Part shown: in pieces, positions 35,603-44,349 of the stretch
Layout: every line of letters starts with the position of its first letter
How positions within the stretch are numbered: position 1 is the stretch's first letter
Assembly: GCF_047795645.1 (NCBI RefSeq)
Contig: NZ_CP181045.1
Coordinates: 3,782,001-3,846,000, forward strand
Direction of reading: 5' to 3'
Length of the DNA stretch: 64,000 bases
Source: Salipaludibacillus sp047795645
Lineage (GTDB): Bacteria > Bacillota > Bacilli > Bacillales > Salisediminibacteriaceae
Made by a program: the position numbers and the translations under genes
Notes under the pieces: model-generated
Told to the model about the DNA's origin: nothing
What the model saw: only the letters and a program-made list of their open reading frames with translations
The model's database searches: none

Positions 35603-35968
35603 GTGAATAAGAATGAAATATTTACTCGCGTTAGTCAAATGGAAGAGCGGATTGGTGGTCTTCACCATGAGTTAGGGGAACTTAAGGATCAATTAGCGAT
35701 GCTCTTAGAGGAAAACACCCATTTGCAAATGGAAAATGACCATTTGCGTGAGCGGATCACGAGGGAAGCGGAAGAAAAACAAAGAACAATGTCTTCCTCA
35801 TCTGATACTGAAGAAATGAAAGATAGAATCCAACCAGGTTTTGGAGAAGGTTATGATAATCTTGCGCGGCTTTATGAAGAAGGGTTTCATATTTGTAATT
35901 TACATTATGGAAGTATTCGTAAAGAAGGAGATTGCCTGTTCTGCCTTTCGTTTTTAAATAAAAAATGA
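35603..35968 (+). CDS. yabA: Replication initiation control protein YabA
   Basis: 121 aa from the GTG at 35603 (VNKNEIFTRV); a GTG nine bases earlier overlaps the GAGGTG binding site. YabA bridges DnaA and DnaN to limit initiation. An N-terminal leucine-zipper coiled coil (about residues 4-60) is followed by a linker and the zinc-binding C-terminus with conserved FHICNLHYGSIRKEGDCLFC. Usual order ricT-yabA. Confidence 0.95.
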   Translation: MNKNEIFTRVSQMEERIGGLHHELGELKDQLAMLLEENTHLQMENDHLRERITREAEEKQRTMSSSSDTEEMKDRIQPGFGEGYDNLARLYEEGFHICNLHYGSIRKEGDCLFCLSFLNKK

Positions 35969-35978
35969 GGATTGGCGA

Positions 35979-36010
35979 AGTCTTCCTGCATAGCGGGAAG
36001 GCTTTTTTTG
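35979..36010 (+). terminator. yabA terminator
   Basis: AGTCTTCC-TGCATAGC-GGGAAGGCT stem followed by seven T; separates the yaaO-to-yabA group from trmN6. Confidence 0.8.
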
Positions 36011-36030
36011 AAGTACATAAATGGTTGTTG

Positions 36031-36059
36031 CATCTTCTCACATACGTGTGTGAAGATGG
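36031..36059. terminator. Second hairpin downstream of yabA
   Basis: CATCTTCTCACA-TACG-TGTGTGAAGATG, a 12-bp stem with one mismatch, followed by GATTTTAC. May be a second terminator or an mRNA stabilising hairpin. Confidence 0.6.
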
Positions 36060-36120
36060 ATTTTACTAGAGTGAATATAGGGCATCATTTTACGATGACC
36101 CATTATTAGGGGAGTGGATG

Positions 36121-36864
36121 ATGAAGTATACGGATGAAACGACAGAGGAAAGGCTGGACTATATGCCGGGAGGACAGCGGACGATCTTTCAAAGAAGCAA
36201 TGTCTTTTCCTATTCAATGGATGCAGTATTGTTAGCTAAGTTTGCTCCTATTCCATCTGAAAACGGCAAAATCATCGATCTTTGTGCTGGAAATGGAGCT
36301 GTGCCATTGATGATGACGTTGAGGACAAAAGCGAAGATTGATGGCGTAGAGTTACAACCTCTCTTAGTTGAGTTGGCAAAAAGGACGATGAAAGAGAATG
36401 ATATTGATGAGCAAGTTCGGATCATTGAAGCAGATTTATTGGCACTAGACACCCAAGTAACTTGGGAAAGCTATGATGTCGTAACGTGTAATCCCCCTTA
36501 TTTCTCCGTCACGTCGGAAAAAGGGAAGAATGAAAATAAACATGTCTCTCTTGCTAGGCACGAAATTGCCTGTACATTAGATGACGTGATTCGAGTATCA
36601 GCTAAATTGATGAAGCAAAAAGCTCGGATAGCATTGGTTCATCGTCCGGAGCGGGTTGTTGAAATTTTCGCAACGATGAAAAAGTATCGTTTAGAGCCAA
36701 AACGACTTCAATACGTTCACCCGAAAAAAGATAAACAGGCCAACATGGTGTTAATTGAAGCAGTGCGAGAAGGAAACCCTGGCTTGAACACGTTACCGCC
36801 GTGGATAGTATATGAAGATAGTCAACACTATACGAAGGAGTTTAAAGACCACTATGAGTGTTAA
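36121..36864 (+). CDS. trmN6: tRNA1(Val) adenine-N6 methyltransferase-like protein
   Basis: 247 aa; two ATGs (36118 and 36121) follow AGGGGAG, and the second has better spacing. Class I SAM methyltransferase: motif I DLCAGNGAVPLMM (about residues 56-68), the acidic residue after it (GVELQPLL), and the catalytic NPPYF of N6-adenine enzymes. E. coli TrmN6 modifies A37 of tRNA1-Val; the substrate in Bacillus (YabB) is inferred. Confidence 0.92.
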   Translation: MKYTDETTEERLDYMPGGQRTIFQRSNVFSYSMDAVLLAKFAPIPSENGKIIDLCAGNGAVPLMMTLRTKAKIDGVELQPLLVELAKRTMKENDIDEQVRIIEADLLALDTQVTWESYDVVTCNPPYFSVTSEKGKNENKHVSLARHEIACTLDDVIRVSAKLMKQKARIALVHRPERVVEIFATMKKYRLEPKRLQYVHPKKDKQANMVLIEAVREGNPGLNTLPPWIVYEDSQHYTKEFKDHYEC

Positions 36865-37153
36865 AAATCATTATGTGTATATGTTACGCTGCAAGGACGA
36901 AACGTTTTATACAGGCTACACAATCGATGTGAAGCGAAGGTTAAAAGTTCATGAGGACGATAAAGGAGCCAAGTATACGAGAGGACGCGGGCCATTTTCG
37001 CTTGTATATGAGGAGCACCTTGAAACGAAAAGTGAAGCGTTAAGAAGAGAAATCGTAATTAAAAGAATGAGCCGCAAACAAAAAGAAACATTAATCAAGA
37101 AAAAGGGGGACGAAAGTGATGAAGGAACAGCGGAGCTTTCCGAAACAAAATGA
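36854..37153 (+). CDS. yazA: GIY-YIG domain protein YazA
   Basis: 99 aa from the ATG at 36854, overlapping the end of trmN6 by 11 bases; AAGGAG lies 13 bases upstream. The GIY-YIG-like core YVYMLRCKDETFYTGYTIDV and the following RRLKVH are present with the family's KYTRGRGPFSLVY and KSEALRREI segments. Short GIY-YIG proteins of this kind are thought to be endonuclease relatives; the function is unknown. Overlaps rsmI, so the three genes are one transcriptional unit. Confidence 0.9.
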   Translation: MSVKNHYVYMLRCKDETFYTGYTIDVKRRLKVHEDDKGAKYTRGRGPFSLVYEEHLETKSEALRREIVIKRMSRKQKETLIKKKGDESDEGTAELSETK

Positions 37154-38006
37154 AGAAGCTGTAGGGGCACTTTATCTCGTTCCTACTCCAATCGGAAATT
37201 TGCAAGATATGACTTTTCGAGCAGTTGATATATTAAAACAAGCAGATGTGATTGCTGCAGAGGACACGCGCCATTCCAAGAAGTTGTGTCACGTGTTTGA
37301 GGTAGATACACCGCTAATCAGCTATCATGAGCATAATAAACGCGAACGAGAGCAAGAACTTGTAAATCGTGTCGCTTCAGGTGAAACGGTGGCGCTAGTT
37401 AGCGATGCTGGTATGCCTGCCATTTCTGACCCTGGAGCAGATTTAGTGAAACGATTTATAGAAGAAACGCTACCCGTTATTGCCTTGCCGGGTGCCAATG
37501 CTGCTGTAACAGCGTTAATTACGTCGGGTTTGCCGACAGAGTCTTTTACATTTGTCGGGTTTCTTGATCGACATAAAAAGAATCGCAAAGAACAATTAGA
37601 CCAGTGGCGTGGACACTCGTCGACATTGATATTCTATGAGGCGCCTCATAGACTGAAGGAAATGTTAAAAACGGTAGAGAGTGTGTTCGGTAATCGTCAA
37701 ATAGCACTTTGTAGGGAGTTGACGAAGCATTATGAAACGATCTTGCGGGGCACGGTTCATGAACTGCAAGAATGGATTGATGAATATGGTATTAAAGGAG
37801 AGTGCGTCGTTGTTGTCGAGGGGGCTAGTGAAGAAGAGAGGTCAGCAATGGAAGAATTACCATGGTTTGAAGGATTGACAGTCGATGGGCACGTGCAGGC
37901 TTACATCGATCAAGGACAATCATCAAAAGAGGCGATTAAGCAAGTAGCAAAGGACAGAGGCATGCCTAAAAGAGACGTCTACCAGACATATCATGTGAAT
38001 GAATAA
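37119..38006 (+). CDS. rsmI: 16S rRNA 2'-O-ribose methyltransferase RsmI
   Basis: 295 aa from the ATG at 37119 (a GTG lies directly before it); AAAGGGGGAC precedes. Methylates C1402 of 16S rRNA. Signatures: YLVPTPIGNLQDMT, AEDTRHSKKL, SDAGMPAISDPGA, the GANAAVTALI segment and a C-terminal helical domain. Overlaps yazA by 35 bases. Followed by a terminator shared with abrB on the other strand. Confidence 0.96.
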   Translation: MKEQRSFPKQNEEAVGALYLVPTPIGNLQDMTFRAVDILKQADVIAAEDTRHSKKLCHVFEVDTPLISYHEHNKREREQELVNRVASGETVALVSDAGMPAISDPGADLVKRFIEETLPVIALPGANAAVTALITSGLPTESFTFVGFLDRHKKNRKEQLDQWRGHSSTLIFYEAPHRLKEMLKTVESVFGNRQIALCRELTKHYETILRGTVHELQEWIDEYGIKGECVVVVEGASEEERSAMEELPWFEGLTVDGHVQAYIDQGQSSKEAIKQVAKDRGMPKRDVYQTYHVNE

Positions 38007-38012
38007 AAAAAG

Positions 38013-38047
38013 TTCCATAAGGCTTCTGACAGCCTATGGAACCTTGT
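38013..38047. terminator. Bidirectional terminator between rsmI and abrB
   Basis: AAAGTTCCATAAGGC and GCCTATGGAACCTT form a long stem with one bulge; T-rich on both sides (TTTTTTTATTC on the minus strand). Serves convergent rsmI and abrB. Confidence 0.88.
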
Positions 38048-38059
38048 ATTCAAGGATAA

Positions 38060-38344
38060 TTAACCTTGTTTCGTAATATAATCTTCAAGTTGATTAATAA
38101 TTTCTTTCGCGCCTATTGGGCTCAAGATGATTTTACCATTTGCAATTGATAAATTATCATCAGATACTTCACCAGTAATTTGGCAAGTCATATTAGGCTT
38201 GTATTTTTTCAAGATAATACGGTCATCGTCAACATAGATTTCCAACGCATCTTTTTCTGCGATGTCCAACGTGCGGCGTAATTCAATTGGAATAACTACT
38301 CTTCCTAATTCATCAACTTTACGAACAATACCTGTAGATTTCAT
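38060..38344 (-). CDS. abrB: Transition state regulator AbrB
   Basis: 94 aa from the ATG at 38344 with GGAGAGGAGC upstream; a longer upstream frame is ignored because it runs through the promoters. AbrB represses many stationary-phase genes in exponential growth. The swapped-hairpin DNA-binding N-terminus MKSTGIVRKVDELGRVVIPI carries conserved Arg residues, and the C-terminal multimerisation domain includes one Cys (TCQITGEVS). Full length for the family. Confidence 0.97.
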   Translation of the reverse strand: MKSTGIVRKVDELGRVVIPIELRRTLDIAEKDALEIYVDDDRIILKKYKPNMTCQITGEVSDDNLSIANGKIILSPIGAKEIINQLEDYITKQG

Positions 38345-38373
38345 GAGATATGCTCCTCTCCATTTGTTGTTAT

Positions 38374-38401
38374 TGTCTATTTTAAAAATGCATCTTGTCA
38401 A
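38374..38401 (-). promoter_or_regulatory. abrB proximal promoter (SigA)
   Basis: On the minus strand TTGACA (38401-38396), 16-bp spacer, TAGACA (38379-38374). Confidence 0.6.
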
Positions 38402-38426
38402 GATTCGACAAAATTCTCTTAAACTT

Positions 38427-38455
38427 AGAATACCAAGTCTTCCAAAAGAAGTCAA
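38427..38455 (-). promoter_or_regulatory. abrB distal promoter (SigA)
   Basis: On the minus strand TTGACT (38455-38450), 17-bp spacer, TATTCT (38432-38427). Tandem promoters fit the known two-promoter control of abrB in B. subtilis. Confidence 0.65.
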
Positions 38456-38460
38456 TTAAA

Positions 38461-38849
38461 ATTGTCCTGAATCATAGTTATAATTTTAAATAGTTCGATA
38501 GATATTGATATATCAGTGTTCGAGAGATAATGAAAATATGACTGAAGTTTCCTCATTTACGATGAATCAGTTTGCACAAAAAATAAATTCGACAAAAATG
38601 GACATGAACATTGATTAATTTTTTGATCGACCCTCTCCCTTTTTACGACATTTTTAAACTAATTTTCAAGTAAGAAAAGCTAATGTATGAATACCTTACC
38701 CGTTTAAGGTAATAATGTAACAAAATTACAGTTTTTAATAAAATATAATCATCGTTCTAGGTTTGACATAAACGGGTAGATTATGTATATTTTGAAGAAT
38801 GGGAATACTATTGCATACGAATGAATAACCAAGTTTCCGATGATGGGAT
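38461..38849. other. Divergent intergenic region abrB-metS
   Basis: AT-rich spacer between abrB promoters and the metS T-box. It should hold control sites for abrB (Spo0A acts here in B. subtilis); I saw TTCGACAAAA at 38588 and again at about 38405, both close to the 0A-box TTCGACA. No gene. Confidence 0.5.
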
Positions 38850-39131
38850 GAGTAGATAAGGATGCTTATAGACAGAGAGCTGGCAAAAGCTGAAAACCAG
38901 CATAAGTGGAATTGTCGAAGATGGTCTTGTGAGGGACTGTTTTTTGAGCTTAATTTTTTAAGTGAAAGAAACACGGTGCTGGCCGTTACACAGTTTGTTG
39001 CAAACCGATTTTACGGTTTATATGCAGCATCTTAGAGGTTAACTAGCAGCTCAGCGCTGTGGTTAATAAATCTGGGTGGTACCACGTGAGGTTAACTCTC
39101 GTCCCAATTTTTGCGGACGGGAGTTTTTTGT
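38850..39131 (+). promoter_or_regulatory. T-box leader of metS (specifier AUG)
   Basis: The T-box core GGGTGGTACCACGTG lies at about 39074-39088, followed by the terminator CTCTCGTCC / GGACGGGAG and a T run (39095-39130). Stem I elements include ACAGAGAGCTGG near 38872; the segment GAAG-ATG-GTCTTGTGAG places the likely specifier ATG (Met) at 38921-38923. It should respond to uncharged tRNA-Met. Confidence 0.88.
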
Positions 39132-39220
39132 CGTATTTTTGAGAGTTAAGGGTAAAAAGAATGGATTCCGTTCAAGAGAAAATTTCATAATAAATATATG
39201 TAATAAGAGGAGGAATAGAA

Positions 39221-41230
39221 ATGGCAAGTGAAAAGAAATCATTTTATATTACGACCCCGATTTATTATCCTAGTGATAAATTGCATATCGGTCACGCTTA
39301 CACAACGGTCGCGGGTGATGCAATGGCCAGGTATAAACGATTAAGAGGGTATGATGTAAGGTACTTGACGGGAACAGATGAACATGGGCAAAAAATCGAG
39401 CAAAAAGCGATGGATAAAGGGATTGATCCGCAGGAGTTTGTTGACGAGGTCGTGGCAGGCATCCAAAGTTTATGGAATAAACTAGATATATCTTATGATG
39501 ATTTTATCCGTACGACTGAAGATCGTCATAAAAAGATTGTTGCGAAAATATTTGATCAACTGTTAGAGCAGGGGGATATTTACCTTGGAGAATATGAAGG
39601 TTGGTATTCTATTTCTGATGAAACATTTTATACAGCACTTCAACTTGAGGATGTAGAGCGTGATAAAGACGGAAACGTTATCGGTGGTAAAAGTCCAGAT
39701 AGTGGACACCCAGTGGAAAAAGTTTTTGAGGAGTCTTATTTTTTCCGAATGAGCAAATACGCTGATCGTTTACTTAAGTTTTATGAAGAAAATCCGGAAT
39801 TCATCCAACCTGATTCTCGTAAAAATGAAATGATTAATAATTTCATTAAACCGGGTCTTGAAGATCTTGCTGTCTCTCGTACGTCATTTGACTGGGGTGT
39901 AAGAGTCAATAAAGATCCAAAGCATGTCGTTTATGTATGGATTGATGCGCTATCCAATTATATTACTGCCCTTGGATATGGTAGTGAAGACGATACAAAT
40001 TATCAAAAATACTGGCCGGCAGATGTACACCTTGTTGGAAAAGAAATTGTACGATTCCACACGATTTATTGGCCTATTATGTTGATGGCACTTGACCTAC
40101 CACTTCCAAAGAAAGTTTTTGGTCATGGGTGGCTTTTAATGAAAGATGGAAAGATGTCGAAGTCGAAGGGCAATGTTGTTGACCCTGTTCCATTAATAGA
40201 TCGCTATGGGTTAGATGCCTTACGTTACTACTTATTACGTGAAGTTCCGTTCGGTTCTGATGGTGTATTTACTCCTGAAGGATTTGTCGATCGTCTCAAT
40301 TACGATTTAGCTAACGATTTAGGCAATTTGCTTAATCGCACGATAGCGATGGTTAACAAATATTTTGACGGTTCGATTCCAAATTACGTAAAAAATGCAA
40401 CTCCTTATGATGAAACGCTTGTAGACTTAGTCGAAGCAACTGTTGATAAAGTAGAGACAGCAATGGAAGAAATGCAATTTTCTGTTGCGTTGGCCGCGAT
40501 AGGTCAGTTGATTAGCCGAACAAATAAATATATTGATGAAACGCAGCCTTGGATTTTAGCGAAAGATGAAACGGCGAAAGATCAATTAGGGTCTGTGATG
40601 CATCATCTTGCTGAATCACTCCGACAAGTCTCAATCATGTTGCAACCATTTATGACTGCTACACCGAAAAAGATATGGAGTCAGCTTGGAATTAGTGAAG
40701 AACTAACAACATGGGAATCGTTGAAAACATTTGGTCAAATTTCTGCTAATACAAAGGTTGTGTCAAAAGGAATACCGCTTTTCCCTCGCTTAGACTTCAA
40801 GGAGGAAGTAGCGGAAATCGTCAAAATGATGGGGGGGACGGTGGTTGCGGACAATGAAGGAAGTTCGGATCCCCAACAAGATCTAAACTTGGATGTTCCA
40901 GAAGTCGATGAAATTACGATTGATGATTTTTCAAAAGTAGACTTAAGAGTTGCCGAAATTATTGCTTGTGAAAAAGTCAAAAAAACAAATAAATTATTAA
41001 AAATTCAATTAGATTTAGGCTACGAAAAACGACAAGTTGTCTCAGGTATTGCGGAGCATTATCAGCCGGATGACCTAGTGGGACAGAAGGTCATTTGTGT
41101 GACCAACTTAAAACCAGTAAAACTGCGAGGGCAATTATCGCAGGGAATGATTTTGGCAGGATCAACTGGAAATCAGTTGACATTAGCTACGGTTGCATCA
41201 GATTTACCAAATGGTTCACAGGTGAAATAA
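39221..41230 (+). CDS. metS: Methionyl-tRNA synthetase
   Basis: 669 aa, ATG after GAGGAGG. Class I synthetase: HIGH motif at residues 22-25 and KMSKS at 311-315, with TPIYYPSDKLHIGHA as N-terminal core. The zinc knuckle cysteines of the E. coli type are absent in the CP region (EGWYSISDETFY), typical of the Bacillus form. The C-terminal about 105 residues (FSKVDLRVAEI ...) are an OB-fold tRNA-binding/dimerisation domain. Full length. Regulated by the T-box. Confidence 0.97.
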   Translation: MASEKKSFYITTPIYYPSDKLHIGHAYTTVAGDAMARYKRLRGYDVRYLTGTDEHGQKIEQKAMDKGIDPQEFVDEVVAGIQSLWNKLDISYDDFIRTTEDRHKKIVAKIFDQLLEQGDIYLGEYEGWYSISDETFYTALQLEDVERDKDGNVIGGKSPDSGHPVEKVFEESYFFRMSKYADRLLKFYEENPEFIQPDSRKNEMINNFIKPGLEDLAVSRTSFDWGVRVNKDPKHVVYVWIDALSNYITALGYGSEDDTNYQKYWPADVHLVGKEIVRFHTIYWPIMLMALDLPLPKKVFGHGWLLMKDGKMSKSKGNVVDPVPLIDRYGLDALRYYLLREVPFGSDGVFTPEGFVDRLNYDLANDLGNLLNRTIAMVNKYFDGSIPNYVKNATPYDETLVDLVEATVDKVETAMEEMQFSVALAAIGQLISRTNKYIDETQPWILAKDETAKDQLGSVMHHLAESLRQVSIMLQPFMTATPKKIWSQLGISEELTTWESLKTFGQISANTKVVSKGIPLFPRLDFKEEVAEIVKMMGGTVVADNEGSSDPQQDLNLDVPEVDEITIDDFSKVDLRVAEIIACEKVKKTNKLLKIQLDLGYEKRQVVSGIAEHYQPDDLVGQKVICVTNLKPVKLRGQLSQGMILAGSTGNQLTLATVASDLPNGSQVK

Positions 41231-41241
41231 ATATTAAATAA

Positions 41242-41278
41242 AATGCCTTTCCGACTTTTAAGATGGAAAGGCATTTCT
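41242..41278 (+). terminator. metS terminator
   Basis: AAATGCCTTTCC-GACTTTTAAGAT-GGAAAGGCATTT hairpin right after the metS stop codon, with a short T tract. Confidence 0.8.
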
Positions 41279-41365
41279 ATAGCTAGGCCTTCTGAATGTC
41301 GGAGATTCTATCATAAATGTTACCTATACGTAGCCTTAATTAAAAAAAGGAGAGGACATGAGATT

Positions 41366-42133
41366 ATGTTATTTGATACACATGTACATTTGAATGTTGA
41401 GCAGTTTGAAGATGACCTTGAAGAAGTGATTGCTCGTGCACAAGAAGCGGGAGTAGAGAACATGGTTGTTGTTGGATTTGACGAAAAAACAATAAAAAAA
41501 GCGATAAATCTCGTCGAAACTCATGATTTTTTGTATGCAGCTGTAGGATGGCACCCGGTCGATGCGATTGACTTAACAGAAGAGCATCTCAATTGGATTG
41601 AAGAGTTAGCATCTCATCCTAAAGTGGTTGCAATTGGGGAAACCGGCTTGGACTATCATTGGGATAAGTCACCGAAAGACGTACAGAAAGAAGCGTTTCG
41701 AAAGCAAATTCATTTAGCGAAGCGAGTCAATTTACCGATCATTATTCATGATAGGGAAGCTCATCAAGATATTGTTGATATTCTAAAAGAAGAAAAAGCT
41801 GAAGATGTGGGAGGGATCATGCATTGTTTCGGTGGAAGTATTGAAATTGCCCAAGAATGCTTGAAGATGAATTTTCATCTTTCATTTGGAGGTCCGGTAA
41901 CGTTTAAAAATGCAATACGTCCGAAAGAAGTAGTGAAAGAGGTTCCTTTGGAACGACTTCTTATTGAAACCGATGCGCCCTTTTTAGCACCTCACCCATT
42001 TAGGGGAAAGCGAAACGAACCTGGTTATGTGAAACTGATTGCTGAACAAATTGCAGAGCTTAGAGAAGTCAGTTACGAAGATATTGCAAAGCAAACAAGC
42101 TTAAATGCAAAAAAACTTTTCGGGATTAGCTGA
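41366..42133 (+). CDS. yabD: TatD family metal-dependent DNase
   Basis: 255 aa from the ATG at 41366 (MLFDTHVHLN), with AGGAGAGG nine bases upstream; a longer frame upstream is not supported. Metallo-hydrolase TIM barrel: THVHLN metal ligands, GETGLDYHW, IIIHDREAH, MHCFGGS and the TDAPFLAP Asp. YabD-like TatD proteins act as 3'-5' exonucleases on DNA. Conserved place after metS. Confidence 0.94.
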   Translation: MLFDTHVHLNVEQFEDDLEEVIARAQEAGVENMVVVGFDEKTIKKAINLVETHDFLYAAVGWHPVDAIDLTEEHLNWIEELASHPKVVAIGETGLDYHWDKSPKDVQKEAFRKQIHLAKRVNLPIIIHDREAHQDIVDILKEEKAEDVGGIMHCFGGSIEIAQECLKMNFHLSFGGPVTFKNAIRPKEVVKEVPLERLLIETDAPFLAPHPFRGKRNEPGYVKLIAEQIAELREVSYEDIAKQTSLNAKKLFGIS

Positions 42134-42297
42134 CATAAAAAGATAATTAATGTCGACGAACCGTGTCGTACCTTCTATGCTTGTCCGAAGTTCTACATTG
42201 TCCGCCTCTTACATAAAGTATCAATGTCGAGAAGAATATCTTTCCTTTTAAGACCATAGGTTTCATAATGGCATGGAAAGTATTCACAATTTATTTA

Positions 42298-42326
42298 TTG
42301 ACACTGAGGGAGGGACAGCGTATAAT
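42298..42326 (+). promoter_or_regulatory. yabE promoter (perfect SigA consensus)
   Basis: TTGACA (42298-42303), 17-bp spacer, TATAAT (42321-42326), 28 bp before the start codon. All twelve consensus bases match. Confidence 0.88.
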
Positions 42327-42353
42327 TCGGTTTCGTGAAGGAGGGGTTCAACC

Positions 42354-43589
42354 ATGATACTATGGATGAAGCAGCTTATCTCAGGTTTTTCATTGAGAAA
42401 GCTGGCCGTTTCCAGCGTCGGACTAATAACATTGATGAGTATTTTAACTTTTGCGATTTATGAAGTGACAAAGGCAGAAGTAATCGTAAACGCGGATGAT
42501 GAAGAGATATCTGTATTTACTCACGCATCAACAGTTAAAGAGGTGTTGGAAGAACAGAATATTGATATGGGGAGACATGATTTAGTCGAACCATCAGCAG
42601 ACACAGCGATCAGAGAAGCAATGACTATAGAGTATAAACCTGCGCAGCAAATTGTTGCTCATATTGATGACGATCAACAAACGGTTTGGACTACCGTTGA
42701 AACGGTAGGAGAATTTATGGATGAATTGGACATAGAAGTATCTGAACATGATCTCATCGAACCGTCTTTAGAAGAAGCGTTAACTACGGAAGTGACGTTT
42801 GAATCTGCTTTTCAAATTACCTTGCAATTAGAAGGTGAAGAAGAAAAGGTTTGGACCACTTCAAAAACAGTTGCTGATTTATTAGAATCAGAAGATATTG
42901 AGTTAGGCGATTTGGATCGCGTGGAACCTGCTGAAGAAGAAAAAATTCTTGAGGAAGTAGAAGTTAACATTGTTCGCGTGGAAAAGGTGACCGATGTTGT
43001 GGAAGAAAAAGTCGACTACGGGACGGTAACTCAAAATGATTCGTCGCTAGAACAAGGTTCTGAACAAGTGAAAGAGCAAGGAAAAGAAGGCAGAATTGAA
43101 AGACATTACGAAGTCGTTTTGGAAGATGGAGAAGAAGTCTCTCGAGAACTTCTAAAAGAAGAAGTTGTTACGGAGAGTGAAGACAGAATTGTTGTTGTTG
43201 GTACAAAAGAACCAACGCCAACAGTATCAAGGGGATCAAGCCCGTCGGAGTCATCAAATTCGTCTTCTACGTCTTCTGGTTCGTCAACAAGTTCTGGTGG
43301 CTCTTGGCAAACGTTCACAGCTACTTCATACACAGCTTTTTGTAATGGATGTTCTGGCGTAACGGCTACAGGAATTGATTTGCGTGCTAACCCGAGTGCG
43401 AATGTCATTGCCGTCGACCCAAGTGTCATTCCACTTGGCTCAACTGTCGAAGTGAAAGGTTATGGTACCTACACAGCTGGAGACACAGGTGGAGCTATTA
43501 AAGGTCGGAAAATTGATATATTTATCCCAGATAAAGATAAGGTCCGTGCTTTTGGGCGCAAGTCTGTTGAAATTAGGGTATTAGATTAA
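42354..43589 (+). CDS. yabE: YabE, cell-wall lytic protein with 3D domain
   Basis: 411 aa, ATG after GAAGGAGGGG. An N-terminal membrane anchor or signal (about residues 15-35) is followed by three DUF348 ubiquitin-like repeats (about 40-85, 95-140, 150-195), a G5 domain (about 205-285), a Ser-rich linker (about 290-318) and a 3D domain (about 320-411). The 3D domain has the three conserved Asp in AVDPS, AGDTGG and GRKIDIF, as in lytic transglycosylases and resuscitation-promoting factors. Secreted or membrane-anchored; likely remodels peptidoglycan. The protein is very acidic, which would suit an alkaline or saline outside, though this is inference. Confidence 0.93.
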   Translation: MILWMKQLISGFSLRKLAVSSVGLITLMSILTFAIYEVTKAEVIVNADDEEISVFTHASTVKEVLEEQNIDMGRHDLVEPSADTAIREAMTIEYKPAQQIVAHIDDDQQTVWTTVETVGEFMDELDIEVSEHDLIEPSLEEALTTEVTFESAFQITLQLEGEEEKVWTTSKTVADLLESEDIELGDLDRVEPAEEEKILEEVEVNIVRVEKVTDVVEEKVDYGTVTQNDSSLEQGSEQVKEQGKEGRIERHYEVVLEDGEEVSRELLKEEVVTESEDRIVVVGTKEPTPTVSRGSSPSESSNSSSTSSGSSTSSGGSWQTFTATSYTAFCNGCSGVTATGIDLRANPSANVIAVDPSVIPLGSTVEVKGYGTYTAGDTGGAIKGRKIDIFIPDKDKVRAFGRKSVEIRVLD

Positions 43590-43605
43590 CAAATGTTATG
43601 TATCT

Positions 43606-43637
43606 TGCACAGGGGAGATTGCCTCTGTGCTTTTTTC
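43606..43637 (+). terminator. yabE terminator
   Basis: GCACAGGGGA-GATT-GCCTCTGTGC stem followed by six T. Confidence 0.88.
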
Positions 43638-43767
43638 TATTTATTCTTTATACTATTAGACGTAGTAACTTCAAAAAAGGTTCCAAATATCTTGAAATAT
43701 TCTTGTTTTTTTAGGGACAATCAAAAAAGGTCCCACGAATCTATTGTTAGTGAGAGAGGTAAGTTTT

Positions 43768-44349
43768 ATGGAACGGGATACAATAAAAGAAATGATTGTT
43801 GTCGAAGGGAAGAATGATACTCACACGTTAAGACGGTCGTTTACGTGTGATACGATCGAAACAAACGGTTCAGCTATTTCCGAACGAACGTTGGAAAAAA
43901 TCCGGTTTGCTTTATCAAGAAGAGGTGTAATCGTGTTTACAGATCCAGATTATCCTGGTGAGAAAATCCGTAAAACAATCGATCGATACGTCCCTGGATG
44001 TAAACATGCGTTCTTAGCAAAGGATGCGGCGATTGATTACCGTAGAAATAAAATTGGGATTGAACATGCCAATCAAGGAGATCTTCGAGAAGCTCTAATG
44101 GCTGCAAAATCTTCGTTTGTAGAACATGAAGGTATTCACAGTGTGGAAGAGATAACGAAAGAGGAATTGATTCATCTAGGATTGATTGCCGGCAGTTCCG
44201 CAAAGCAAAAGCGAGAAAGGCTAGGCGATGAATTAAATATTGGCTACACAAATGGTAAACAGTTATATAAACGTCTAAAACAATTTCGCGTGACAAAAGA
44301 GGAATTTCAGAGAGCAGCCGAAAAGGTGGAAAAGGAGTTACGCAGCTAA
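43768..44349 (+). CDS. rnmV: Ribonuclease M5
   Basis: 193 aa from the ATG at 43768 with GAGAGAGG upstream. Toprim-family enzyme that trims the 5S rRNA precursor on both sides. Toprim residues: VVEGKNDT, and DPDYPGEKIRK with the acidic cluster. The HAFLAKDAAID and IGIEHAN segments are family-typical. The gene overlaps ksgA by one base (TAATG), a stop-start junction that suggests coupled translation. Confidence 0.95.
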   Translation: MERDTIKEMIVVEGKNDTHTLRRSFTCDTIETNGSAISERTLEKIRFALSRRGVIVFTDPDYPGEKIRKTIDRYVPGCKHAFLAKDAAIDYRRNKIGIEHANQGDLREALMAAKSSFVEHEGIHSVEEITKEELIHLGLIAGSSAKQKRERLGDELNIGYTNGKQLYKRLKQFRVTKEEFQRAAEKVEKELRS

